A DNA stretch of 64,000 nucleotides from Physcomitrium patens (lineage: Eukaryota > Streptophyta > Bryopsida > Funariales > Funariaceae): NCBI RefSeq assembly GCF_000002425.4, contig NC_037253.1, forward strand, positions 9,587,310 through 9,651,309, given 5' to 3'. Under the pieces are notes generated by a model. It made no database searches. It saw nothing but the letters and a program-made list of their open reading frames with translations, and was not told the origin of the DNA. Below are positions 36,725 to 47,432 of the stretch, piece by piece (the stretch's first letter is position 1; each line of letters begins with the position of its first letter). The position numbers were made by a program, and so were the translations under genes.

Positions 36725-37708
36725 TCAGGCTAAATTCACTGAAAGAGATAATGATACGCAAAACATCAAACCAAGGATTGCAGAAGATTGAACCCTCCCT
36801 CCGGTAGAAACTCCAAAAGGATGCTCGAAACCCCCAGGTGATGGACCGGGAGCCAAGTACTCAGAATCCGGTGCAGTGGGAACCGGTTGGCCAGTAGAGT
36901 TCAAGGTCGTCGTCTTGAAGGTCCATGACCAGATCTTGTGTCGCACCGTGCCGGCGCCAGTCGCAGCCGAGAAACCAATGTACATGTACTCGTTGAAAAC
37001 AGTGGACAGATCGATAGGAACAGACAGGAGAGAGACCGTGGGCTTGACGTAATCACCATTCGTGTAGGGGCTGATCGAGACATCCAGCACATGTGCCACG
37101 CTGTTGTATGACACATACGCTTGGATGTGGGTGCCGGATGCCAGGGTGACGGGAATAGTACCTGACATTGCAGGCTTCGCTTGTTGCGACACTAAGCTGT
37201 TGATATCCACACCAATGTGGTTGTCGTCGATGTCTTGGAATTGAGTGTCCTGCTTTGTATCGAACTCTAGAGCAAAATATTTTGTCGTCGAGACGGAGGT
37301 AGATGGATTAGCTGTGACGAGGCCAAGATAACCACCCGGATCTCCAACTGTCTTGTTCTCCGAGGAGATGCTGAAAGTGAGCCCAGCACCATAGGCCTGC
37401 GGTGTGGAGGGTTCATTTTCGATAGAGAAGATGAAGTTGGTTTCGAATGAAATGCTGGTTTGCGGGGATGCACTGATGACGCGAACTGGGTAGTCAAACG
37501 TCGCTCTCCCAGCGGCTTTGTTGGTGAGCTCCAGTGCTAGGTCGTCTATGAAAATGTGGGCGTCTCCTAGGACTGAGATGCTGTTACCACTGTTAGAGAA
37601 TTGGTAATACTGAAAACTTGTGTCAGCTTCAACACCTCTGCCTGCTCGAATGAGCCCGTGACATAGAATGAGTAGCAACATTCCCAATTTCGCCATGGCT
37701 ATCTGCAT
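36725..37708 (-). CDS. secreted legume-lectin-domain protein, possibly GPI-anchored
   Basis: Single-exon gene of 327 residues, starting at the first ATG of the frame. Residues 1 to about 29 are a signal peptide (MAKLGMLLLILCHGLIRAG inside it). A Lectin_legB domain spans about 30-268: FQYYQF at its start, ALEFDTKQDTQFQDIDDNHIGVDINS (the Ca/Mn-binding loop, split here as ALEFDTKQDTQF and DDNHIGVDINS), and the closing GTVRHKIWSWTFK. There is no kinase domain, unlike lectin receptor kinases. The C-terminus has a Pro-rich spacer (APGPSPGG), small residues, then a hydrophobic tail (SSAILGLMFCVSLSLSVNLA), which fits a GPI-anchor signal. The aspartate of the usual GDGLAF motif is replaced: the sequence reads YGAGLTF. 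Probably a cell-surface or wall protein; sugar binding may be altered. Confidence 0.88.
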   Translation of the reverse strand: MQIAMAKLGMLLLILCHGLIRAGRGVEADTSFQYYQFSNSGNSISVLGDAHIFIDDLALELTNKAAGRATFDYPVRVISASPQTSISFETNFIFSIENEPSTPQAYGAGLTFSISSENKTVGDPGGYLGLVTANPSTSVSTTKYFALEFDTKQDTQFQDIDDNHIGVDINSLVSQQAKPAMSGTIPVTLASGTHIQAYVSYNSVAHVLDVSISPYTNGDYVKPTVSLLSVPIDLSTVFNEYMYIGFSAATGAGTVRHKIWSWTFKTTTLNSTGQPVPTAPDSEYLAPGPSPGGFEHPFGVSTGGRVQSSAILGLMFCVSLSLSVNLA

Positions 37709-38440
37709 TGTACGCACCTACATTTTCAGGCTGAAAACATTCGAAGTACTGTGCAGCGGGGACGAGAATAAAAAAAATTAAATAAAAACAAATGTTTTAA
37801 TCTTAGAACTAGCAACATAAACTTTAATACAGGTACGAAATTCTCAACAAGCAGATTGATAGTGATCTGCTTTCGATAACTTGGACTGCAGAGGAAACAC
37901 AGCTCTGAAGAGACAACGAAGCTCAACAAGTCTTATCCACGCAAGCTTGTCTACCTGTGCCAAACCGTCTAACCGAAACAGAACAGCACAACGCAACCAG
38001 CTCCAGCCCACCCCACCTCTTCAACAACAGAGCTCACACACCATACAACATAACCTAAGGGCTTGCACTGGGGCAGTAAATGCCAGGACTGCGAAGAGTA
38101 AGCCACAAAATGAAATGCAAACCGCAGGGTCAAGGTCGAGCTCCGGACGCAGCTACATGACCATGCAGAATGCTACGCTCTTTCCATGCAGGCTTGGGCA
38201 ACATGGTAGAAGGAAAGACAGACGACTTCGGAGGCAGGGGCACAGTGGACAGCTCAGCTTAGCTCAGCACAGCACTGTAGAGTGAGACGCCGTCAGTGAG
38301 CATCAAATCACGCATCCCACTTGATGATCGCCGTCATTGGACTGCACGATAATTCTCACACGGTCGACGCCGCTCTCGGGCATTTCTGGAGGTGTGACGG
38401 CGCGCCTCCCTAGTCACACGTCGTCGCGGGGTGGCAGGCC
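37709..38440. other. lectin gene upstream region
   Basis: Moderate-GC DNA upstream of the minus-strand lectin gene. A plus-strand open frame at 37881-38285 starts without ATG and has low-complexity, non-family content, so it is taken as chance. Probably promoter. Confidence 0.4.
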
Positions 38441-38550
38441 GCAACCTGACGCCATCTGACTGTATCTGACCGTATCTAACGTTATTTGACGCAATTAGAC
38501 GCCAAGAGACGTGACTGGACGTGACGTGACGCGACATGACGCGACGCAGG
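38441..38550. repeat. 10-bp-period degenerate tandem repeat
   Basis: About eleven successive decamers ending in GAC or AAC: units such as GCCATCTGAC, TGTATCTGAC, CGTATCTAAC, GTTATTTGAC, GCAATTAGAC and GTGACGTGAC. It ends the GC-rich island; AT-rich DNA starts near 38640. Confidence 0.85.
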
Positions 38551-38639
38551 GGGTAGTGGCCTTCCAGCGTCACTAGAATCCATAGGCTAACGCAGCGGCA
38601 CACACACTTGTATTTCGTGTATTCTTCATGGGAACTTGA

Positions 38640-41000
38640 ACAGGTTCAACAGTAAATGCAACACTGAAGAGATTAAAAGACCTTTAAAATATGCCGGTAT
38701 TATGCTGAACTCATGACGATAGTTTTTGGTGATACATTGTTGAGTTTTTTTAAGAAAAGATTGGAAGTGAAATTGGCTGTTTAAAGGATTGAGATGCATG
38801 ACTGTGTAATGAATTAATTGTGGGAGTGATTATTTAGAAGGTTTACACTGGAACTGTTTGATATAAAAGTGGTTGTAATCACGTTTGATTGTTTGTTTGA
38901 TGTGTTAGTTCTATCACTAATCCAATCAAATTCAGTGTCATTATCAAATAAAAAATAGAATTAATGATAATAGCTTTATTTATGTTAGATGTTAAAATTG
39001 ATTTAGATAAATATACTTTTAAAGCTGTATTATTAATTATTATTGAATCAAAAATAATATCATTCAAAAAAGCATTGAAATAAACAACATATAATAATGA
39101 AAATAAGAATAATACATAAAAGTTAACCTCATCTCTATCTTATAAACCTCATTAGAATTGCTTAATCAAATAAATTTATGGTTGAAGTTAGCTTTGAAGT
39201 GGCATACAAATATGGTTGCAATTTCATGCCATTCACACATTTATTAGTACCACACTTAGTAGTTAATTGAAGATTCTAGATTTTATGCATGAAGAATTAA
39301 ATTATACACAAAGAGTTTAATTGTAGAGTTGGAGATTATGTTGATACATTGATATGTTTTGTGATGATTACAGCAAAAAAATTCATAAGGAAAACTTCTA
39401 TTAAGAAATAATACTAGTACCATGCATCCTTGTTACAATAAATAGAATAAGAAGAAGAGGCAAAATCCCTTTTGTTACAACTTCAAGAAAGAAAAATTTT
39501 CTATAGTTTATCAAAAAGCAAATATGTAATAATTTGTTACATAATTTGTCAAAAATATGCAAACATATAGGCACGAGAGTGTCATTGTACAAAAAATTCT
39601 TTTTTGACTACAACATCATTTTGGCAAGAATGCTTAATACAATTTAGTGGTGAATGTGAATAGCAAGTTGGCGTATTAGAGTATTGATTATTCAAATTTA
39701 TTCTTTTAATAAATTGCATTGAATTCTAAGTATTTAAAACAAGCTGATCAAGAAAAATAAGATCAAATAAGTATATGATTGATGCTTAAGAATATCACCT
39801 TGCAAATCTATAGATATTATTTTTTTCTTATTCCAAAGTCTATAGTCATTGTACACCTACTAGCTTCAATCTAGATACTGGCACAAACTGAAGAATTTTA
39901 AGTATTGAAAAATTTCTAATCATAAGAGTGAAACTTTGAAGAGAAGCATTTCAAATTTAAAAAGCCATAATATGGACATCAATTGTGTTCTTGTAAACAA
40001 AAATGAAGCATTTCTATGGCCTTCTTTTAGGAGGCAAGCAAGATTAAACTGCTAATCTATTAGATTATAGTTGATTGCTCTATCACTAAGTTATACCAAG
40101 AAATTCCTATTAAAATTAATTTGTAAAAATTATAGATTTATATGCATAGGCACTAGTTTATATGGCCATCAATTGAATTTGCAACCATTGATTCTAATCC
40201 TTAATCTAAAATGTCTCCTACTTAGATTAAAAGAACATAATCCAACTTCCATCCATATACAATAATTTTTACCTTGGAGGTTTCTAGCCATTGTTTTTTA
40301 GTGTATTAGTGTTTTTAAATCTTCTTAGATAAATGTTATAGGATTTGTAAGTTCACTTACATAATTTTCTTTGAATACATTCTTTCACTATTCTCTTTGT
40401 AATATTTTACTTTTGCTTCTACAAGTAGATTGTTAATCTTATTTTGTTGTACCTTGTCAAAGAAGTTAGTTGTGTTGGAGCTGGATTACTTGATTAAGTC
40501 CGATGTAGTAATTCTTGCATTGACTTAGGTAAGTAATCATTGCTGTTGTTTGAATTGTTGTATATAGACATTCTTTTTTGTATTAGATCAAACAATATGT
40601 AAAATTATGAAGGACTAATGGCTATAATCATCTTTGAATTCTTTTATGGCATCTTTTTTTCTATTTGCAATAGTAGGATGCATGTTATTTTTACTTTGAG
40701 GTATTTCTAATGTTGATCTTATTTTAAAGTTTGTTAATACTTGAATGACTTGAATTAGATCTTATATTATATATTTTTAGTCAAAATCAACTCAATTATT
40801 GATGTCTTGTCTTTCAATTTTTTTCCAAGATTTTGTAAATAATATATTTATAGTATTATTAAGTATCTCTATATGGTTGTTACTTCTTTCTTTAATTAAC
40901 TGTGGTTGATGAAAATTTTAGGAGTCTCTCAAAGATGTTGGACTTTTTTTTATTTATAAAGTTAATATAGTTGTATTATGCATGACAAGATGTTGATAGA
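38640..41000. other. AT-rich DNA, mostly unassigned
   Basis: No gene recognised. A tRNA-like relic lies near 40022-40096. The LINE described below probably has its 3' part starting somewhere near 40900-41200, but its 3' end could not be placed. Confidence 0.45.
40022..40096 (-). pseudogene. tRNA-like relic
   Basis: On the minus strand a sequence resembling a tRNA reads TTAGTGATAGAGCA (D arm / A box like), an arm-like ATCAACTATAATCTAATAGAT, then AGCAGTTTAATCTTGCT (degenerate T arm / B box). Acceptor ends do not pair well. It may be a decayed tRNA gene, an organelle-derived copy or a SINE head. Confidence 0.3.
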
Positions 41001-42500
41001 GAAAGACCTTAGATAGAATGGACTTTCAGATAGATTGGTGTTATGGTGAGGCAAAGATATATGTATGTTGTCAATCATATCTTATATCCATATTTTGTGG
41101 TATATTCAAAGAATTTCACTTGTTTAAAAGTATACATCTTTTTTTACTCTTAGTCTTTGGAATCCTAAGCTAAGTTGATAATTAGAGAGTTTCTATATAG
41201 CCAAATTTTGTATTCTTTAGCTAGTAAATTTGTAGGATTATATCCTACTATTTTGTCCTTGTGACTAAAAAATTTTATCATAAGAATTAGCTCTAGTATA
41301 TAGATCAATATAAAAGTTTTTATACTTTATTTGATTAATTTCTCTATTGTTGCCATGTAATATTTGATTGCTTTTCATATGCCATTCTCTTTTAATTGTA
41401 AGTGATAAATTACAGAAATCGATTATTTCGTTTATGTTATAACTCAATTCTTAGGTTGCAAGAGGAGATTTTTGATGAGGTCACAATTGGAGAAAAAATT
41501 ACAAAGTAGAGGGTATTATGTACTCATTGTTTTGGATTTGATATATGTAGTAAGGTCTTCTTAGATTTTTTAGCCTCTAATTTTTTCTTGCTAGATATCT
41601 TTGATTGAAAATGTATTGTTGATGTTTGAAGTTGTAAAAATTGAGTTGAATTATAATTCCATTTATTCTTTATTAAATTTTAAAAAGAGATGATTGCCAA
41701 ATATTAGTTGCGTCAAGATTTTTGTTAGTATTATTAGTTGTATTTGTATGAAATCTATTTTGGATTTGTTCCATGTCTTGATGATTATTTTTCACAATGA
41801 TGTAGCATCCAAGGAGGCCTTGTGGATATATATGATCTTATAGATATTTTGTGGCTATCTCTTCAAGCTAATTATTCTTGATCTTTTCTAATTTATACTG
41901 GATAAAGAATTTTCAAAGTCAAATCCTAGCTTTATTTCTCAAATAAGTAACTTAGTAATTGGTACTTTTTTTATATTTGAAGATCTAATACTTTGAATCT
42001 CTCAATTATTGTGGATTGTATTACTATTTTTCAAGGCACTTTGATTCTAATCTTGTTACTTATGGTTGCTCCTCATATATAATTATAAAGTACTGCTTCA
42101 ATTTATATAAAGATAAAAATTGATATATGTACATATGAATAGAGGTACTAGATGGTAGCAATAATTACCTAATTTGCTATTAGTATATACCTTACAAATA
42201 AAAATATTTTTGGTTATTAGTTGATGACACTTTGGTTGACTACAGTCATCATTTTGGTCTAAATTTTCTCTTGATTTAGTTGAAATCTAATCAAGTATTT
42301 TAGATAACTTATGGATTGTTCTTTTGCGAGTCATTTCAATCTAGCATCAGCTTGTTGTTGCCATGTCCTATTGATACTTATTGCCTATATATCCACAGAT
42401 TTGATCTAGTTGAGTTTTGCTCCTAAACCAAAGCAAAACTTTGTAAGTGTTTGTATTGTAATATTTAAGTTGTCTTCTATTCCTATGAAATATAGTACAA

Positions 42501-45403
42501 TGTCATAATATAACACAACTAATAGGTAAAAGAGTATAGAAATTATTATATTATAGAAGATCTTATTTCAAAATATTATAATAAATTATCTTAGAAATAT
42601 AGATAATTTTCAAAAGGGTAGTAAAACTAAAAAGTATTAATATTATCTTTTATAAAATGGCCTTCTATTTACTTTATAGGGCCATAGATAAGGTAAAATA
42701 AAGTAAATTAAAAAATTAAATAATATAGGCATATATAAGAAGAAGTTAAGAGTAAGTTTTAGCAAAATTTACCTCAAGAAGCAAAGAATTGATATCCAAA
42801 GATGACTAGTTGTCAACTTGGGTTGAAATCAAATTCCAAGGTACAAAATCAAACTTTGGGATTTTTTTAAAGATTAAAGAATAAGATTTGATAGAAAACT
42901 TCATAGAATTTTTATAAGCATTGATTTTGTATGATTTGGATCTATAATGACTTTGTAAGAGTTTTACAAAGTCATGATCATTTTGGATGACTTGAGTTTT
43001 TGTGAAGTAAAATAGAGTTGACGTTTTGGAGAATTTATAGCATTTTATAATAGATCTATAAGTAAAATTTTGTAGATTAATGGTTATAGTTGTGTTTAAT
43101 ATGCATTATGAATTTTAGCTTGATCTAATAGTTGAATTGAGAATTATTGAAATTTAAGTGGGTCGGGGTCTTGAAAAGTAGGATTTTAGGTCTAGTGAAG
43201 ATTTCTAAGAATTATTCCAATCTATTAGTTAGATTGGAGTAAAAGTTATGTATATAGGTAGTTAACTTGTTTTCTTAAATATATGAGAATTTTGAAATCA
43301 ATTGGATAAGGCACAAAGGAGATGCTAGTACTAGAAGATCAACATTAAGGTTGGAAAAGAAGGCCAACCAACATCCGAGCAGATTTTAGGGTTTTTTTAT
43401 ATTTTATTTGGTAAGTGTGATTGTGAGTCATCAAATTGATTTACTAATTATTTTAAGAAAAAGAATGTATATAAAGTACCAAAATTAAAATTTTTAGGTG
43501 AAGATGTGCTTACAAGATGTTAAATGAAGGAAAACAATATTAATAGAAAAGAAATGGAATCTTAGTAAGTTTAGAGGCAATTGTCTTAGTTGATTTAATA
43601 TTTTTTATTTATTATTGAGTATTAAAGAATATTTAATAAGGTCAATATTTATATTGGCCTTCTATCTATACATATTATTTATAAGAAAAAACTATAAATG
43701 TTAGTTAGTAGTTAGAAGAAGCATGAGAAAGAACCTCATGTCTTTTTAGTTAATTATATAGAAAGTAGGATTTATCATAGATTTAAATTTATTTTATTAC
43801 TATAAAAATCATTAAAATAAGAAATCATATTTTTAAATTGATATTAATATTATAAAACCATTGTAGAAATTTTAGAATTTATTTAGAATTTATTTAGATA
43901 TTTTTTTAGGAATTTTAGAGCAATTTCGAAGCCTTTGGTAAAAATGAATTTTACCACCTTGGAAGCCATTATGAAGAAATGAAGCAAGATTCGAAGGCCA
44001 TACAACATTCTTAGATTCATAGGATGTTTTTAAATACTATGGTGAAGTCAAAAATGCAAAAAAATAAATTTTACTAGTAGAAAATAGGAGGACCAGTTGT
44101 TAGTTTAGTCCTTATAGAAAGGGAGGTGTACAAATCCCATTTGGATTGTAGCACCTTAGGTATAGGTAGGAAGATAAGACAAAGGCCTCAAGTCCTCCTT
44201 AGACAACCAATATATACTACTTCTGAGCCTTTGTGAGGCTTGAGCTCCTGATCTCTTAAGCAAGTTATCCTCGAGGTAAAATTATTTATTTAAATTTTTA
44301 TTCATTTACTTGTTATTTTTAAACCTTCATAGTTTAGTCATAGTAATTGAGATTTATATGTTTCTTATACCATGAAAAAAATTAAAAAATTAGATTTCTA
44401 AAAATATATTTTTAATTTTTAATTTTTACTTTTTATTGGATAAAAACTTAATGAACAAATTGTGACTAATTTTGTAGTCTACAATTGCTTGATTGCACTT
44501 GTTCTTTTTGTTTTGTGTTTTTCTTCTTTTGTTCTTATTCTTGCTAATTTCATTTTATACCACCCATTACAAATAATTCTTAATAGAGGCTATGTTGTAA
44601 TTGGATTAAAGAGTAAATTTTACATTCATAGTAATTGTCTTCAAATTTGTTGTGTTTATTTGTAATTAAAGATTGAGAGGTGTGTAAAATTTTAAAAAAG
44701 ATCAATGATTTAATTAAAAGATATTGAGGTTCTAAACTACCTTAAGATTTTATTTAGATATAAGATTTGATTAGGATTTGATTTAGGATTTAGGATTTGT
44801 CTAAGGTTTGGTTTAGGATTTAAAATTTAACTAGGGTTTGATTTGGGATTTAGGATTTGAGTAGGATTTGATTAGAATTTGGAGTTTGTCTAGGATTTGG
44901 TAAGGATTTGGTTTAGAGTTTAGGATTTGTCTAAAATTTGTTTTAAAGTTTAAGATTTGATTGAAATTGGGTTTAGAATTTAGGATTCGTCTAAGGTTTG
45001 GTTTAGAATTTTGGATTTGTCTAGGGTTTGATTTGGGATTAAAAGTTTTTCTAGAGTTTAATTGAAGTCCATTCAAGTTTCAAGTAGGATCAAATAAAAA
45101 CTTAATTGAGATTTATTTAAGAAATATTGTGATTATTTTAATATTTTTTAGGACTTCTTAAGGATTCTTGTAAGATTTATTATTGATTATCTTTCAATTC
45201 TTTTAAGATTTTTTATTGTTTCTTTTGTAATTTCTTTAAGCTTTCTTTTGAATTTGATTAAAGCTTGTTTAATATTGTTAAGGTTTAATTAAAATTTATT
45301 TAATGTTCTATTAGAATTAAGTTTTTGTTATTGCAATTTCTATTCTATCTACCACAGCCAGGTGCCTAGTATACTTTCAAGCAATACTTCTTGTAATATG
45401 TCA
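42501..45403 (+). repeat. 5' LTR of element A, with an internal insertion
   Basis: Starts TGTCATAATATAAC and ends TAATATGTCA. It matches 45678-47432 and 53165-54338 plus 60021-60662. Relative to those copies it has an extra block of about 1.25 kb at roughly 43405-44660, probably another insertion. The telomere-like repeat lies at about 44700-45070. Confidence 0.8.
44700..45070. repeat. telomere-like minisatellite in the 5' LTR of A
   Basis: Tandem degenerate units such as GATTTGGTTTAGGATTTAGG and GTCTAGGGTTTG, about 20-25 bases each. Confidence 0.85.
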
Positions 45404-45474
45404 TATTTGGTGAATTTGATGTAAAAATCTTGAGATGGAAGATATTTAGAATTTTTTCTTAAATTATTTGAATT

Positions 45475-45677
45475 ATGGTGAAGGAAGGCAAGAGAGTTGA
45501 AGGAAGGGCTATGGGTGGTGCTTCAATTGGAGCTACAAGTGGAGGAACTAGTGGAGGACAAGGTATGTATTTTGATCCCAATTCCACAAGCATGTTTGAG
45601 GCTTTTGCCTTATTAATGCAAGAACAACAAATTAAAGAGCGCAAAGAGGATATGACAAAAAAAAATATTATAAGCGG
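45475..45677 (+). pseudogene. gag N-terminal part of element A (fossil)
   Basis: An open frame starting with ATG a short way after the 5' LTR, Gly-rich (GGASIGATSGGTSGG), then FEAFALLMQEQQIKERKEDM, a helical gag-like stretch. The related solo LTR begins directly after it. Confidence 0.6.
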
Positions 45678-47432
45678 TGTCATGATGTAACAAAGATAAT
45701 AAGTGAAAGGGTGAAAAAAATATCATGTTTTGAGGATCTCACTTCAAAAATATTAAAGCAAAGTATCTTAGAAAAATAGATATTAGTCAAAGGGTAGAAA
45801 AATTAAAGGTGCTAATGCTGCCTATTTACAAATTATGCTTCTATTTACTTTATAAGGCCATAAATAAGGCAAAACAAGGTAGATTAGAAAAATAAAGAAT
45901 ATAGGCATATGTAGGGAGGAGTTAGGAGTACAAATTAGTAAAAATTACCTCAAGAAGACGAAAGTTGATACCCGAAGAGGACCAGTTATGAACTTGGGTC
46001 GAAATCAGACCCCGAGACACAAAACTGCGCTCTGACGGCGACTCAAGGACTATTTGGCAGATCGGAGAGTGGAATTTTATAGAAGATTGAATAAGGTTTC
46101 TATGGGTGCTAATTTTGGGTGATTTAAATCTGTATTGACTTTGTAATAGCTTTGCAAAGCCAAGGTTTGTTTCAGATGACTTGGGTTTTATGAAATAAAA
46201 TAGGATTTATGTTTTGGGTGATTTCAAGAGTTTTATAATAGATCTACAAGTAAAATTTTGTGGGTTTATGGTTTTAGTTGTGTTTAATATGTGTTGTGAA
46301 TTTGAGCTCAATCTAACGGTTAAATTGAGGAATATTGAGGTTTAAGTGGATCAAGGTCTCAAAAAATAGAATTTTAGGTCTAGTAGGGGTTTTTAAGATT
46401 TCGTGCAATCTACTAGTTGGATTGGAGTGAAACTTATGTGAGAGGATATTAGACTTTTTTTTCTATGTGTTTTAGAATTTTGAGATCAATCGAACGGTAT
46501 AAAAGAGAGATATTGGCTCTAGAAGATTGGCATCAAGATTGGAAAAGGAGGCCGGCCAATACCCGAACACATTTTTGAGATTATCGTCAATTTGGTAACT
46601 CCGATCTTTTTACCAAACTTAGTTTTTAAGAAGTGTACAAAATTTGAGTTAAGATCAATGGTTTATTCATTAGTTATTGAGGTTTAAATCTGTTATAGGA
46701 ATTACTAGGGTTTGATTAGGATTTGGTTTAGGATTTGGTTTAGGATTTGGTTTAAGGTTTGATTAAAGTTTGGATTAGGGTTTGATTTAAGGTTTAGGGT
46801 TTAGGGTTTGGATTAGGATTTGGTTTAGGATTAGGATTTGGTTAGGATTTAGTTTAGGATTTAGAATTTGGATTAGGGTTTGATTTAGGGTTTAAGGTTT
46901 GAATTAGGATTTGATTAGGGATTAATATTTGATTAGGGTTTGATTTAGGATTTAGGGTTTAGGATTTGTATTAGGGTTTGGTTTAGGGTTTAGGATTTGG
47001 ATAGGGTTTGGTTTCGGATTTAGGATTTAGATTAGGGTTTGGTTTAGGGTTTAAGATTTGGATTAGGATTTAGTTAGGGATTAAGATTTGATTAGGATTT
47101 GATTTAGGATTTAGGATTTATCTAGGGTTTGATTAAGGTTGGATTAGGATCAGGATTTGGTTAGAATTTAAGGTTCTATTAGATTTTTGTTAGGGTTTGA
47201 CTAAGTTTTCTTTAATATTCTTTTATATTTCTTTCAGATTTCCTTGTGTTTCTTTTATAACTTCAATAAAATTTAATTGAGCTTGCTTAATGTTTGATTA
47301 TGATTGTTAATGTTTAATTGTAAATTCTCTATAATCCTATTGGATTGTTAGGACCTTTTGTTGCAATTTTCTTTTACCTTCCACAGCCAGGTGCTCAGTG
47401 CATTCTCAAGCAAGACTTCACGTAATACGACA
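45678..47432 (+). mobile_element. solo LTR of the A family inside the gag region of A
   Basis: Starts TGTCATGATGTAAC and ends CGTAATACGACA, with the same internal landmarks as the 5' and 3' LTRs of A, including CCACAGCCAGGTGC near its end. Gag-like sequence lies on both sides, so it is an insertion. Flanks GCGG and GCGA may be a slightly decayed target duplication. Confidence 0.75.
46690..47180. repeat. telomere-like minisatellite in the solo LTR
   Basis: About 490 bases of tandem units built from GGATTTGGTTTAGG and GGTTTAGGGTTTAGG variants. Short perfect stretches of the plant telomere unit TTTAGGG occur (for example near 46790-46815). Confidence 0.9.

Noticed and set aside
36725-37717. Lectin receptor kinase
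   Set aside because: No kinase motif (glycine loop, HRD, DFG) follows the lectin domain; the protein ends in a hydrophobic tail.
37881-38285. 134-codon plus-strand frame upstream of the lectin gene
   Set aside because: It does not begin with ATG, its composition is biased to Gln, Ser and Arg, and no family is recognisable.
44195-44285. Possible second tRNA-like segment around GAGGCTTGAGCTCCTGATC
   Set aside because: Only the T-arm-like part is suggestive; no D arm or acceptor pairing could be found.
44700-47180. True telomere or chromosome end
   Set aside because: The units are degenerate, lie inside retrotransposon LTRs and are repeated at homologous positions of three LTRs.
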